A stretch of DNA of 64,000 nt from Azospirillum brasilense (lineage in GTDB: Bacteria; Pseudomonadota; Alphaproteobacteria; Azospirillales; Azospirillaceae). The notes beneath the pieces are model-generated. The model was not told where the DNA came from. It saw only the letters and a program-made list of their open reading frames with translations, and made no database searches. How positions within the stretch are numbered: position 1 is the first letter of the stretch; each line of letters starts with the position of its first letter. The DNA lies in contig NZ_CP032345.1 in assembly GCF_005222205.1 (NCBI RefSeq), positions 1,923,501 through 1,987,500 of the forward strand. The letters run 5' to 3'. Below, in pieces: positions 16,623-28,535 of the stretch. The translations under genes were made by a program, and so were the position numbers.

Positions 16623-17057
16623 ATGAGCGCAACCGACCGCAAACCCGTTCCGCCCTTCCACCTCGCCTTCCCCGTCCGCGACAAGGAGGAGGCGCGCGCC
16701 TTCTACGCCGGCCTGCTGGGCTGCGGGGTGGGACGGGAATCCGACCGCTGGATCGACTTCGACCTCTACGGTCATCAGGTGGTGGCCCATGTGACCGAGG
16801 AGGCCGGGACCCGCGCCACCAACCCGGTCGATGGCGAGGACGTGCCGGCCAGCCATTTCGGCGTGATCCTGGATTGGGATGACTGGCACGCGCTGGCCGA
16901 CAAGCTGAAGGCCGAAGGCGTGCGCTTCCTCATCGAGCCGCAGATCCGCTTCAAGGGTCAGGTGGGCGAGCAGGCCACCATGTTCTTCCTCGACCCGAGC
17001 GGGAACGCCCTGGAGTTCAAGAGCTTCCAGGACATGGGGCAGATCTTCGCGCGGTGA
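16623..17057 (+). CDS. VOC (glyoxalase/bleomycin-resistance) family protein
   Basis: A 144-residue protein with one vicinal-oxygen-chelate module pair. It opens with [22 protein letters not shown] and closes with [13 protein letters not shown], typical of glyoxalase-like dioxygenases. Putative metal ligands are His13 and the Glu in the last strand. Function unknown; fosfomycin/bleomycin resistance or a small-molecule isomerase/dioxygenase role are options. It has a good AGGGAGGGGG site before ATG 16623. Confidence 0.85.
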   Translation: MSATDRKPVPPFHLAFPVRDKEEARAFYAGLLGCGVGRESDRWIDFDLYGHQVVAHVTEEAGTRATNPVDGEDVPASHFGVILDWDDWHALADKLKAEGVRFLIEPQIRFKGQVGEQATMFFLDPSGNALEFKSFQDMGQIFAR

Positions 17058-17245
17058 CGCCCGCGGCAATGCTTCGACGCCATCGGCATTTCCTTCACCC
17101 CGGAGGGAAGATCCGGCCCAGGCCGACGGTCCGATTTTCCCCTCCGCCTCGGTGAAAGCCCGTGTTTCCGCGTCATCGCGATGGCATGGAAGCTGCTAAC
17201 GGGAAATGGCCGAAGCGATTTCGCCGGTCAACCGAGAGGTGTCTC

Positions 17246-17791
17246 ATGAGCAGTCCGCCCGTCTCTGCGCCGGGAATTGGGCCGGGAATTGGGCCGGGAA
17301 TTGGGCCGGGAATTGGTTCGTCCGGCGCGTACGCGCTGAACGGTGGCAAAGTCACCCGCTTCTCCGCGGCGACCAAGGCGACGCCGGAGATGATGGCGCG
17401 GGTCGGGGTCGGTGATTCCGCCTTTGAGCAGCAGATGAGGATCGCGGCGGACCCGAACGCCGTGGACCCGGCGGTTGCGGCGCGCAGCCGTGCCGTGCAG
17501 GCCCACACGGTGTTCCGGCAGGGCGGTCAGGTCGTCGCCGCCGTCTGGCGGGACGGGCAGACGCTCATGGGCAACGGGCTTGCGGCGCGGCTCGACTGGA
17601 CCGCGCTGGAGCGGCAGACCGCCGCCCTGTCCGACGCGCAACGGCGGGACGCGCTCGCCGCCGCCATCGCCAAGCAGCTCGGCGGGGGCGTCCAGGTCCA
17701 GCGCTACGGTGACAGCGGCGCGGCGCCGACGCGTGGCGCGGTGATCGACGAGCAGGCCGCGGCGAATCGGGCGGTGCGCGGCGGGCGGTGA
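17246..17791 (+). CDS. Hypothetical protein with GIGP tandem repeats
   Basis: An unrecognised 181-residue protein. After MSSPPVSAP it has four GIGP-type tetrapeptides produced by a 12-base tandem repeat (17270-17316). The rest is mostly Ala/Arg/Gln-rich and helical (FSAATKATPEMM, AALSDAQRRDALAAAIAKQL) with no transmembrane helix or signal peptide. GAGAGG precedes the ATG at 17246. It is convergent with the helicase gene. The coding call is supported by start context and GC-biased third positions only. Confidence 0.6.
   Translation: MSSPPVSAPGIGPGIGPGIGPGIGSSGAYALNGGKVTRFSAATKATPEMMARVGVGDSAFEQQMRIAADPNAVDPAVAARSRAVQAHTVFRQGGQVVAAVWRDGQTLMGNGLAARLDWTALERQTAALSDAQRRDALAAAIAKQLGGGVQVQRYGDSGAAPTRGAVIDEQAAANRAVRGGR
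17270..17316. repeat. 12-base tandem repeat, four units
   Basis: The unit CCGGGAATTGGG is repeated almost exactly, the last copy ending in GGT. It encodes the GIGP repeats of the hypothetical protein. Copy number could vary by slippage in frame, since the unit is a multiple of three. Confidence 0.9.
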
Positions 17792-17814
17792 TCCCGCCGC
17801 GCACCGAACAGACT

Positions 17815-19254
17815 TCAGGCCGCGGACCGCTTGTTCCCGCCCGGCTGACCGCCGTGCGGAGCGGGGCGGCGGTTGTGGCGGTTCTGCTGGTTGGCCGACA
17901 CCTTGGCCTTCAGCGGCTGGTCGCCGGTGGCGCCGGCAACCCGCGCGCCCTGCGGCGCCGACGGCTTCGCACCGTGGGCCTTCGGCGCCTGGGGCTTCTG
18001 GCCCTGCGGCTTGCCGCCGCCCGGCTGCTGCTGCTGGGGCTGGCCGCGGCCCGGACGGGGCTGCTTGGGCGCCGGCTTCGGCGGCTTGGCGGAGGAGGCG
18101 TGGATCGCCGCCACCACCGACGCGTGGTAGGGGTGGTCGTGGTCCGCCGGGACCGGCTGGCGAATGGTCTTCTCGATGGCCTTCAGATAGGCCACCTCCT
18201 CGGCGTCGCAGAAGGACACCGCGCTGCCGTCGGTGCCGGCGCGGGCGGTGCGGCCGATGCGGTGGACGTAGCTTTCCGGCTCGTTCGGCAGGTCGAAGTT
18301 GATGACGTGCGTGATGCCGTCGATGTCGATGCCGCGCGCCGCGATGTCGGTCGCCACCAGCGCCTTGAGGTCGCCGCTGCGGAAGGATTCCAGGGCGCGC
18401 ACGCGGGCCGACTGCGACTTGTCGCCGTGGATCGCGTCGGCCGGGACTCCGGCCTTCTTCAGATGGTCGGCGATGCGGTCGGCGCCGTGCTTGGTGCGGG
18501 CGAAGACGATCGTCCGCTCCATGGCACCTTCCTGGAGCAGGTCGGCGAGCAGGCGGCGCTTGTCCGCGCGCTCCACGAACAGCACGCGCTGGGCGATGCG
18601 CTCCACGGTGGTGGACTGCGGCGCCACCTCGATCCGCTCGGCGTCGGTCAGGATGCTGTGCGCCAGCTCGACCACGGCTTCCGGCATGGTGGCGGAGAAC
18701 AGCAGGGTCTGGCGCTGCTTCGGCAGGACGGCGACGACCTTCCGCACGTCGCGGATGAAGCCCATGTCGAGCATGCGGTCGGCCTCGTCCAGGACGAAGA
18801 TCTCGACCTGGTCGAGCACGCACTGCTTCTGGGCCATCAGGTCGAGCAGGCGGCCCGGCGTCGCCACCAGCACGTCGGTGCCGCGGGCCAGAGCGGCGAC
18901 CTGCGGGCTCTGCCCGACGCCGCCGTGGATCACCGTGCGGCGGATCGGCAGGTGCCGGCCGTAGGTGCGGAAGCTCTCGCCGATCTGCAGCGCCAGCTCG
19001 CGCGTCGGTGTCAGGATCAGGGTGCGCGGCGCCTTGGCCTGCACGCGCTTCTTGTTCTGGAACAGCCGCTGGAGGATCGGCAGGGTGAAGGCGGCGGTCT
19101 TGCCGGTGCCGGTCTGGGCGAGGCCGAGCACGTCGCGGCCCTCCAGAAGAACGGGGATGGCGCCGGCCTGGATCGGCGTGGCGGTCTGGTAACCCTCTTC
19201 GGCGACGGCGCGCAGAAGGGGCTCGATCAGGCCGAGGCCACTGAATTCGGTCAT
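17815..19254 (-). CDS. DEAD-box RNA helicase, RhlE type
   Basis: A 479-residue DEAD-box helicase. Q-motif with GYQTATPIQ, motif I AQTGTGKT (46-53), [17 protein letters not shown] in [14 protein letters not shown], and in domain 2 [15 protein letters not shown] and HRIGRTAR are all present. The tail after residue about 380 is Pro/Gln/Lys-rich, as in RhlE proteins, and probably binds RNA. It unwinds structured RNA in ribosome assembly or with RNase E. Divergent from fur across a 465-base gap. Confidence 0.93.
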   Translation of the reverse strand: MTEFSGLGLIEPLLRAVAEEGYQTATPIQAGAIPVLLEGRDVLGLAQTGTGKTAAFTLPILQRLFQNKKRVQAKAPRTLILTPTRELALQIGESFRTYGRHLPIRRTVIHGGVGQSPQVAALARGTDVLVATPGRLLDLMAQKQCVLDQVEIFVLDEADRMLDMGFIRDVRKVVAVLPKQRQTLLFSATMPEAVVELAHSILTDAERIEVAPQSTTVERIAQRVLFVERADKRRLLADLLQEGAMERTIVFARTKHGADRIADHLKKAGVPADAIHGDKSQSARVRALESFRSGDLKALVATDIAARGIDIDGITHVINFDLPNEPESYVHRIGRTARAGTDGSAVSFCDAEEVAYLKAIEKTIRQPVPADHDHPYHASVVAAIHASSAKPPKPAPKQPRPGRGQPQQQQPGGGKPQGQKPQAPKAHGAKPSAPQGARVAGATGDQPLKAKVSANQQNRHNRRPAPHGGQPGGNKRSAA

Positions 19255-19719
19255 ACGGGGAGGGTCCTGGTCACGTGAACAGAGGCTGCACCTGGGCCGT
19301 GCCCGGACATGGCCGGGGGCGGCGTGGCTTGGGGCGCTCCGCCGCGGGAGTGCGCGGAGCCATCAATTCACCGTGGGAAGGCGCAAGCGGCGCCGGTACC
19401 GGGACGACGAGGAGCCGGCAGCCCCAAAGCAAAATCGACCGACCACACATAGGGGGTGGGGCGGCTTTTGGCAAGCAAACAAGGGCCTTGGCCGTGTTCC
19501 GGACCGGAAATGTCCCTGGGACGGGCGGCAATTCCGGGGGACGGTGGGGCGGCGTGGGTGTGATGTTCCGGCGGGTGAGGCATTTTGCCGCGTGAATTCC
19601 CGGACAAAAAAACGGGGTATAGGATTGCGAATGAATTTCAGTATTATGATGGGCGCTGCAGCATGGCGACCCGGATCGCGGGAGACGGCGCCGGAACGGA
19701 TGGCAAAGGCGGTGGGGCA
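19255..19719. other. Intergenic region between the helicase and fur genes
   Basis: 465 bases with no supported gene, although the frame of fur is open back to 19585. It is less GC-biased after 19600. At 19626-19640 the string TGCGAAT-G-AATTTCA matches the 7-1-7 Fur box (TGATAAT-N-ATTATCA) at 11 of 14 positions. No convincing -35/-10 pair was found for either gene. Confidence 0.5.
19626..19640 (+). promoter_or_regulatory. Candidate Fur box
   Basis: TGCGAATGAATTTCA agrees with the inverted-repeat Fur box at 11 of 14 bases, and lies 80 bases before the fur start. Autoregulation would be typical for fur. Read by eye; not scored against the genome background. Confidence 0.42.
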
Positions 19720-20190
19720 ATGACGTCGCGTCTCGAATCCTTGTGCCTGGAGAAGGGGCTGAAAATGACCGGCCAGCGCCGGGTCATCTCCCAGGTCCTG
19801 TCGGAGTCGGAGGACCACCCCGACGTGGAGGAGGTCCACCGCCGCGCCGTGCTGATCGACCCGCGGATCTCCATCGCCACGGTCTACCGCACCATGCGCC
19901 TTCTCGAAGACGCGCAGGTGATCGAGAAGGTGGACCTGGGCGACGGGCGTGCCCGCTATGAAGAAGCGTCCACCGACCACCACCACCACCTGATCGACAC
20001 GCGCAGCGGGCGGATCATCGAGTTCGCCAGCCCGGAGCTGGAGGCGCTGAAGGAGCGCATCGCGCGGGAGCTGGGCTACCGCATCGTCGGTCACCGGCTG
20101 GAAATCTACGGCGTTCCGCTCGACGGCGTTTCCGTCGACGGCGGCGACGCGCTGGACGGCAACTCTGGGGATGGCGGGGAGCGTCGATGA
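19720..20190 (+). CDS. fur: Ferric uptake regulator (Fur)
   Basis: A 156-residue Fur-family repressor. The winged helix is marked by KMTGQRRVISQVL and ISIATVYRTMRLL; the dimerisation half has the metal-binding DHHHHLIDT and the IEFASPELE segment. It lacks the CxxC pairs of zinc-structured Fur, as usual in alphaproteobacteria. Its closeness to the alphaproteobacterial Fur pattern (ARYEEA, GYRIVGHRLEIYGVPL) favours Fur over Irr or Zur. Start at ATG 19720 (GGTGGGG site); upstream Met codons would give a long non-homologous N-terminus. Confidence 0.88.
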   Translation: MTSRLESLCLEKGLKMTGQRRVISQVLSESEDHPDVEEVHRRAVLIDPRISIATVYRTMRLLEDAQVIEKVDLGDGRARYEEASTDHHHHLIDTRSGRIIEFASPELEALKERIARELGYRIVGHRLEIYGVPLDGVSVDGGDALDGNSGDGGERR

Positions 20191-20411
20191 AGAGCATGCG
20201 CTGGCTGACGATCGCCCCCTACCCGACGGTGAGCCTGAATTGCCGCGACGCGGTCCAGCGCTGCTACGCCGGCCTGTGCGACTGCGGCCAGCCGGAGCGC
20301 TACGCGCTGGAGGCGGCGGTGACCGTCTTCCGCTACCACCATCCGGAAACCCCGCCCTTCCAGGCGGAGACCATCGTCAGCCAGTGGGTGGCCGGCCCGG
20401 TCCGCCACTGA
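20187..20411 (+). CDS. Small hypothetical cysteine-containing protein, coupled to fur
   Basis: A 74-residue protein whose ATG overlaps the fur stop (ATGA), implying coupled translation. It has four cysteines (NCRDAV, RCYAG, LCDCG) in its middle that could bind a metal, and no membrane segment. I do not recognise a family. The tight coupling to an iron regulator suggests a role in metal handling, which is only inference. Confidence 0.6.
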   Translation: MKSMRWLTIAPYPTVSLNCRDAVQRCYAGLCDCGQPERYALEAAVTVFRYHHPETPPFQAETIVSQWVAGPVRH

Positions 20412-20433
20412 CCGCCGGCCTCGCCGCGTCTTC

Positions 20434-21774
20434 TCACCAGGGCCGCCGCTTGCGCTCCAGCGTGTCGGTGGCGAAGTCCTCGGGCCGCAAAGGCTTGGCG
20501 AAGTCCGGCGGGGCGAGCTGGTTGTCGAGGCCGCTCACCACATAGCGGTCGCCCGTCAGGTCGTAGGTGATCTCCAAGGCCGGGGCGAAGACGGGCACCT
20601 GGGGATAGGCGATCCCGTGCGCCTCCGCGTAGCGGACCAGATCGCCCTTGGCGTCGTAATGGTCGGCCATGACGATCTGCCAGGAGTCCTCGTCCAGATA
20701 GTAGGTGCGCTCCGGCAGGGCGTGGCGGAAGTTGGGTTTCGCCCGTGCCTCGACGATCCAGACCCGGTGCATCTCGTAGCGCAGGAACTGCGGGTTGGGA
20801 TGGCCCAGCCACAGGAAGTCCACCGGCGCCAGGCCGGGCGTGTTCATCCGGCTGGCGTTGTAGGGCACATACATCTCCCGCCGCGTCACCAGCGCGAAGT
20901 CGAAGCGGTCGAGCGGCCCGCTGAACATGTCCAGCATGTCGGCGGTTCGGATGCCGCCGCTGGCCGGGTCCGGCGTGTCGTAGACGAAGTCGGGCGCGCG
21001 GACGGGCTTGCCGGTCTCCCCCTGGCGGAACCAGGCGGCGAAGCCGGCCTGGATCGGGTTCAGCGTGCCGTGCAGCAGCAGGGTGGTCCCGGCCTCCGCC
21101 TTGGGCATCAGGGTGGTGCGGCGGTAATGGAAGGGGCGCCCGCCGTCGATCCCGGCGGCGTAGCTGGACTGCCAGTCCTCGCGGTAGACCGCCGCGGTGT
21201 AAATGCCGCCGGATTCCGGCAGGACGGTGGCGCCGGTGCGGCTGAAGGAATTGCCGCGCCAGCGCAGGATGTGGTTCCACATCGCCTGCACGCCGTTGGC
21301 CGGGATGGGGAAGGGCACGCCCACCCGCGCCCCGCTCAGCGCCAGGCCGTTCTCGCCCAGCCTGGCGCGCCCGGCGTTCGCGATTGTTTCGTCGTAGACG
21401 CGCTGGGGGGCGGCGGCGCTGCGGTGGCTGGGGAAGACGGGGATCTCGAAGGACGGGTACTTGGTCAGCATCGCCTGGAGACCGGCGGACAGGCGGACCT
21501 TGTAGCGGTCCAGATCCGCCGGTCCCACGGTGAACCAGCGCCCGTCCTCGTCGTAGGGGTCGGGCAAGGGGGTGCCCGGCTTCCAGCCGCCGGGAACCTG
21601 GGTCAGCCCGCCCTTCCAGGCCGGAATGGCCCGCGTCCGGCTGGCGCCGCGCACCGCGCCGAAGGGGGTCAGCTCCTCCCCCAGGGCGGGAACCTTCTCC
21701 TGCGCGGCGATCGGGGTGGCGTAGGGGATCACCGGCAGGGAAAGCAGCAGGCTGGAGAACTGGCGGCGGTTCAT
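20434..21774 (-). CDS. DUF1329 domain protein (exported)
   Basis: A 446-residue protein of the DUF1329 family. It has an N-terminal signal peptide (MNRRQFSSLLLSLPVIPY, cleavage near AAQ). Family features include PYDEDGRWFTVGPADLDRYK near the start, YVPYNASRMNT, RYEMHRVWIVEA and a C-terminal DEDSWQIVMADHYDAKGDL. DUF1329 proteins are periplasmic/outer-membrane beta-rich proteins related to LolA/LolB-like folds and are often found with RND exporters or hydrocarbon/sterol metabolism. None of those partners is adjacent here. ATG 21774 was chosen over a start 22 codons upstream. Confidence 0.87.
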   Translation of the reverse strand: MNRRQFSSLLLSLPVIPYATPIAAQEKVPALGEELTPFGAVRGASRTRAIPAWKGGLTQVPGGWKPGTPLPDPYDEDGRWFTVGPADLDRYKVRLSAGLQAMLTKYPSFEIPVFPSHRSAAAPQRVYDETIANAGRARLGENGLALSGARVGVPFPIPANGVQAMWNHILRWRGNSFSRTGATVLPESGGIYTAAVYREDWQSSYAAGIDGGRPFHYRRTTLMPKAEAGTTLLLHGTLNPIQAGFAAWFRQGETGKPVRAPDFVYDTPDPASGGIRTADMLDMFSGPLDRFDFALVTRREMYVPYNASRMNTPGLAPVDFLWLGHPNPQFLRYEMHRVWIVEARAKPNFRHALPERTYYLDEDSWQIVMADHYDAKGDLVRYAEAHGIAYPQVPVFAPALEITYDLTGDRYVVSGLDNQLAPPDFAKPLRPEDFATDTLERKRRPW

Positions 21775-21858
21775 GCGCGTCTCGCGGCGTGGCGGGTCGC
21801 GGGGACGATACCCCAATCGCGCGCCGGTTCGAACGGACAAAGGGTGTTTCGCGGGCGT

Positions 21859-24831
<2,973 letters not shown>

Positions 24832-24841
24832 GCTGCGTCCG

Positions 24842-27175
24842 TCATGCTGCGTCGGTTGCCGGGTCTTTCCCGGCGGCGGCCGTGCGCGGCGCCGTCACGG
24901 GAATCCGCAGGAGGAAGGCGGTGCCTCCGCCCGTGGGGGTGTCGGGTGCCGAACGGCTCGGGGCCGGGCTCTCCACGGAGATCCGGCCGCCCAGCGATTG
25001 CGTCACCAGATTGAAGACGATGTGGAGGCCGAGCCCGCTGCCCCCGGTGCCGCGCTTGGTGGTGAAGAAGGGCTCGAACACCTTGGGCAGATTGTCCGGG
25101 GCGATGCCGACCCCGTCGTCGGCGAAGCGGATGTCCAGCTCGCCGTCCGGCAGCTCCTCCACGGTCAGCGCCATCACCCCCTCCCGGCCGTCGGGAAAGG
25201 CGTGGGTCAGCGCGTTGATGACCAGATTGGTGATGACCTGGCTGAGCGCGCCGGGATAGCCGTCCATGGCGATGCCGTCCGGGCAGGCGACGGTCATCCG
25301 GTGCGGGCTCTTGCGCAGGCGCGGCCCCAGCGAGGTGATGATCTCGTCCAGGTAGGAGCGCAGGTCGAAGCGGCGGCGCTCCTGGCTGGTCTGGTCGACG
25401 GCGACGCGCTTGAAGCTCTGGATCAGCTCGGCCGCGCGGGTCAGGTTCTGCTCGATCAGGCGCGAGGCTTCGCCCGCCGCCGCCACATAGGCGGTCAGGT
25501 CGGACTTCTTCAGCGCCCCCTTCGCGAAAGCCTCGGTCAGCGTCTGCGTCTTCGAGGCCAGATGGGTGGAGCAGCTGTAGGCGATGCCGACGGGCGTGTT
25601 GATCTCGTGCGCGACGCCGGCCACCAGCAGGGCGAGCGAGGCCATCTTCTCCGCCTGGACGAGGCTGTCCTGGGTTTCCTTGAGGTCGGCGTAGGCGGTC
25701 TCCAGCGCCTCCATGGCGTGGAACACCTCCTCGGCGGAGCGCGCCTCCACCGTCACGTCGGTGAAGGTGCGGACGAAGCCGCCTTCCGGCAGGGGGTTGG
25801 ACCGCACCTCGATGATCGTGCCGTCGGGCCGCCGCCGCTTGAAGGCGAAGGGCTGGTCGGGAACCACGGCGGTTTCGTCCAGCTCCAGGTCGGGGTCGAT
25901 GCTGAAATCCTCGAACGCGCCCTGGGCGCGCTGGAGCCGGATGATCTCGGGAAACAGCGGGTTGCGGGCCAGGAAGGCCGCCGGCACGTCGAGAAGCTCC
26001 GCGGCGCGGCGGTTGGACATGACGACCCGCAGGTTGCGGTCCACCATGATGATGCCCTGGTCGGTGTTGTCGAGCGTGATCTGAAGGACGTTCCGCTCGC
26101 GCGCCAGATCCCGTTCGGCCTGCATGCGCTCGGTCACGTCGGACATGGTGCCGGTCAGACGGACCGCCGTTCCCTCGGCGTCGCGCAGGGCGGTCGCCCG
26201 GTCCTCGATCCAGCTCCAGCCGCCGTCCCGGCGGCGCATGCGGTAGACGGCGGTGTAGGCGCTGTCGGTGTCGCGCACGCGGCTGCGGGACGCCGCGACG
26301 ACGCGCCGCCGCTCCTCCGGGTGGATCAGCGACTCCCAGGTCTGCGCGGTCATCGCCAGTTCCGCCGGACCGTAGCCGAGCAGGGCCGGAAACTCCTTCG
26401 ACCACCAGTACTGGCCGGTCCGCAGGTCGTAATCCCAGACGGAGGAGCGGGTGGCGGCGATGGCCAGCCCCAGCCGCTCCTCGCTCTGGCGCAGGGCGGC
26501 CTCCTCCTCGTCCAGCCGGGTCAGCATGCCGTTGTAGGCGGCGATCACCCGCCCCAGCTCGTCGGCCGACGACCACTGCACGCGCTGGCGCAGATGCTCC
26601 TGCTCGGCGGTGCGGATCGACGCGATCAGCCGGCGCAGCGGCACGCCGATGGTCAGCCGGTGGGCGGTCAGCGCGGTGACCAGGGTGCCGACCAGCATCA
26701 GCAGCAGGAGCCACAGCGTGTTGACCATCTCCTGGCGGATCTGCTCGTCCACAGGGGCGTAGCTGAAATGGAGGGTCAGCGTGCCGAGCCGGCGGTTCTG
26801 CACCTGGATCGGACGGCGCACCGTCTCGCGCCCGGCGACGGGACGGCAGTCGTCCTCCGGCCACGCGAAACGACTGTCGGCCAGCTCGTCGGCCACCTCG
26901 ATGCACTGAAGCTCACGGTTGACGGAAATCGCCTGGATGATGTTGCGGATGGCCGGCACGTCTACGGCCCACAGGCTGGAGGACAGGGCGACGGCGTTGA
27001 TCTCCGCCACCGCCTCGATCCGGTCGCGCAGGGCGCCGCGCAGATCCTTGTACTTGCCGTAGAAAAAGATCGAGGAGAAGCCGAGCGTGGTCAGGATCAG
27101 GATGGGAATCAGGATCAGCAGGAATTTCGCCGAGACCGTCGGCACCGTCTTCCACGCCTGCTCGATCACCGTCAT
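24842..27175 (-). CDS. Membrane sensor histidine kinase, periplasmic sensor-HAMP-PAS-PAS
   Basis: A 777-residue sensor kinase. Helix 1 (about 17-40), a periplasmic domain of about 110 residues, helix 2 (about 153-170), HAMP (about 172-225), PAS/PAC domains (about 230-350 and 362-478), a coiled coil, then the H-box AGVAHEINTPVG with His523 and a HATPase with FADDGVGI and SGLGLHIVFNL. The HEINTPVG box places it in the HisKA subfamily seen in NtrB/DctB-like kinases. It lies directly upstream of the hybrid kinase and divergent from the partner-switching module, so the three probably form one signalling pathway. Confidence 0.92.
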   Translation of the reverse strand: MTVIEQAWKTVPTVSAKFLLILIPILILTTLGFSSIFFYGKYKDLRGALRDRIEAVAEINAVALSSSLWAVDVPAIRNIIQAISVNRELQCIEVADELADSRFAWPEDDCRPVAGRETVRRPIQVQNRRLGTLTLHFSYAPVDEQIRQEMVNTLWLLLLMLVGTLVTALTAHRLTIGVPLRRLIASIRTAEQEHLRQRVQWSSADELGRVIAAYNGMLTRLDEEEAALRQSEERLGLAIAATRSSVWDYDLRTGQYWWSKEFPALLGYGPAELAMTAQTWESLIHPEERRRVVAASRSRVRDTDSAYTAVYRMRRRDGGWSWIEDRATALRDAEGTAVRLTGTMSDVTERMQAERDLARERNVLQITLDNTDQGIIMVDRNLRVVMSNRRAAELLDVPAAFLARNPLFPEIIRLQRAQGAFEDFSIDPDLELDETAVVPDQPFAFKRRRPDGTIIEVRSNPLPEGGFVRTFTDVTVEARSAEEVFHAMEALETAYADLKETQDSLVQAEKMASLALLVAGVAHEINTPVGIAYSCSTHLASKTQTLTEAFAKGALKKSDLTAYVAAAGEASRLIEQNLTRAAELIQSFKRVAVDQTSQERRRFDLRSYLDEIITSLGPRLRKSPHRMTVACPDGIAMDGYPGALSQVITNLVINALTHAFPDGREGVMALTVEELPDGELDIRFADDGVGIAPDNLPKVFEPFFTTKRGTGGSGLGLHIVFNLVTQSLGGRISVESPAPSRSAPDTPTGGGTAFLLRIPVTAPRTAAAGKDPATDAA

Positions 27176-27411
27176 GAAGGGTATTCCCGCAACCGGGGCC
27201 GCAAGCCGGGCGGACCGGCGGCACGGCGCCGCCTTTCCCGGTCATGCGGTTGTACTATCAACGGACACGCTTCGTCTATGGCGTGAATTGCGTGAAATTT
27301 CTCCTGTGGATCGAAAAAATCGCCGCAATGGTTGCTTGCTGCTTGAGGGGGTGTCGGCCTTGCACTACTGTTCGCGGGAGCCGCTTGCGCGGTGCAACAC
27401 AAGAGGATGTC
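27176..27411. promoter_or_regulatory. Divergent promoter region of the kinase pair and the first partner-switching module
   Basis: 236 bases lie between the divergent kinase and STAS genes. The centre (27255-27330) is clearly lower in GC than the coding DNA, as expected of promoters. I could not define -35/-10 elements securely. AAGAGG at 27401-27406 is the STAS ribosome site. Confidence 0.4.
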
Positions 27412-27717
27412 ATGAATTTCCAGGTGCGCCGTTCCTCCGAAACCATCGAGGTGCTGTTGAGCGGCCGGTTGGAATTCACCGACCATGACAGCCTTCCCGA
27501 CATCGTGGACCTGCTGAACGGGGAGGGCGCGCGCCGCTTCGTCCTGGACATGGACGGGCTGACCTTCATCGACTCGGCGGGCATCGGGATGCTGCTGATC
27601 CTTCAGGACGAGTCGGAGCAGCGCAACATCAAGCTGGTGCTGCGCAAGCTTCAGGGCGACGTGCTGCGCTCCATCGATCTGGCGCGGATCGGCGAAGTCG
27701 TCACCATCGAGCGGTGA
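27412..27717 (+). CDS. STAS-domain anti-anti-sigma-type protein, module 1
   Basis: A 101-residue STAS domain similar to SpoIIAA/RsbV. The phosphorylatable serine sits in FIDSAGIGMLLI and a VLDMDGL strand precedes it. Such proteins bind a HATPase partner when unphosphorylated and release its target. It is followed 7 bases later by the HATPase gene and then by a PP2C, the classic partner-switching order. It has the same length and motif as the second STAS at 34746-35051. The start ATG 27412 follows AAGAGGATG. Confidence 0.92.
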   Translation: MNFQVRRSSETIEVLLSGRLEFTDHDSLPDIVDLLNGEGARRFVLDMDGLTFIDSAGIGMLLILQDESEQRNIKLVLRKLQGDVLRSIDLARIGEVVTIER

Positions 27718-27724
27718 ACGGGCG

Positions 27725-28516
27725 ATGGACGCTTCCCCCGCCTCCTCCGCCAGCCTTCCGCCCGGTCCGGCCGGTGCCGTGCGCCCCTTCAGCGTGATGC
27801 GGGACCGCGTGCCGGCGGAGATCGCCGCGCGGGTCTCGGCGCGCTTCGGCTTGAGCGACGCCGCCGCAGGCGCCGGGGACGCCGTCGATCACCGGGTGGC
27901 CGCCGCGGTTCTGCTGGCCCAGGCCGACCGGGACATCCTGCGCGGCGCCTTCGGGCTCAACCGCTTCCTGACGGTGGAACTGACCGAGCGGGAGGACGGC
28001 ACCGGCGCCATCGACGCCGACTGGCTGGGCGCCCCGCCGGTGGAGCGGGGATTCTACCTGTCGCTGACCACCGGCACGGCCTACGGCCTGCAATGCGCGG
28101 TTCTGGTCTGCGACGAGCTGACCCGGCGCGGCGTGCTGACGCCGGAGCGGCGGGGCAACATCGAGCTGTGCCTGCACGAGGCCATCGCCAACGCCATCGT
28201 CCACGGCAATCTGGGCATTCCCAGCGCGACCAAGGAGCAGCCGGAGGGCTACCGCCTGTTCAGCCGGCTGCTGCGCGAGCGGCTGGGCGACGGCGCCGTG
28301 CGGCAGCGGCGGATCGACATTTTCGCGCGCTGGACCGCCGACAGCCTGTCCATCGCGGTGGTCGACCAGGGCAACGGGTTCGACGCCGCGGCCCTGCCGC
28401 AGGACACCGACAGCGGCGCCCAGTCCGGCCGCGGCTTCGTGTTCATGCGGGCGCTGGCCCGGCGCATCCACGTGACCGACGGCGGGCGCTGCACCCTGCT
28501 GCAGTTCGACCTGTGA
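27725..28516 (+). CDS. HATPase anti-sigma-like switch kinase, module 1
   Basis: A 263-residue protein. The C-terminal two thirds is a GHKL ATPase of the RsbW/SpoIIAB type: N-box ELCLHEAIANAIVHGN, G1 VVDQGNGFD and a GRGFVFMRAL G2-like segment. It has no HisKA domain, so it should phosphorylate the STAS serine rather than a histidine. The first 110 residues form an N-terminal extension unlike RsbW and shared in position with the module-2 protein. No sigma factor is encoded beside it, so its target is unknown. Confidence 0.87.
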   Translation: MDASPASSASLPPGPAGAVRPFSVMRDRVPAEIAARVSARFGLSDAAAGAGDAVDHRVAAAVLLAQADRDILRGAFGLNRFLTVELTEREDGTGAIDADWLGAPPVERGFYLSLTTGTAYGLQCAVLVCDELTRRGVLTPERRGNIELCLHEAIANAIVHGNLGIPSATKEQPEGYRLFSRLLRERLGDGAVRQRRIDIFARWTADSLSIAVVDQGNGFDAAALPQDTDSGAQSGRGFVFMRALARRIHVTDGGRCTLLQFDL

Positions 28517-28535
28517 CGGACGGACGGGTCCACGC

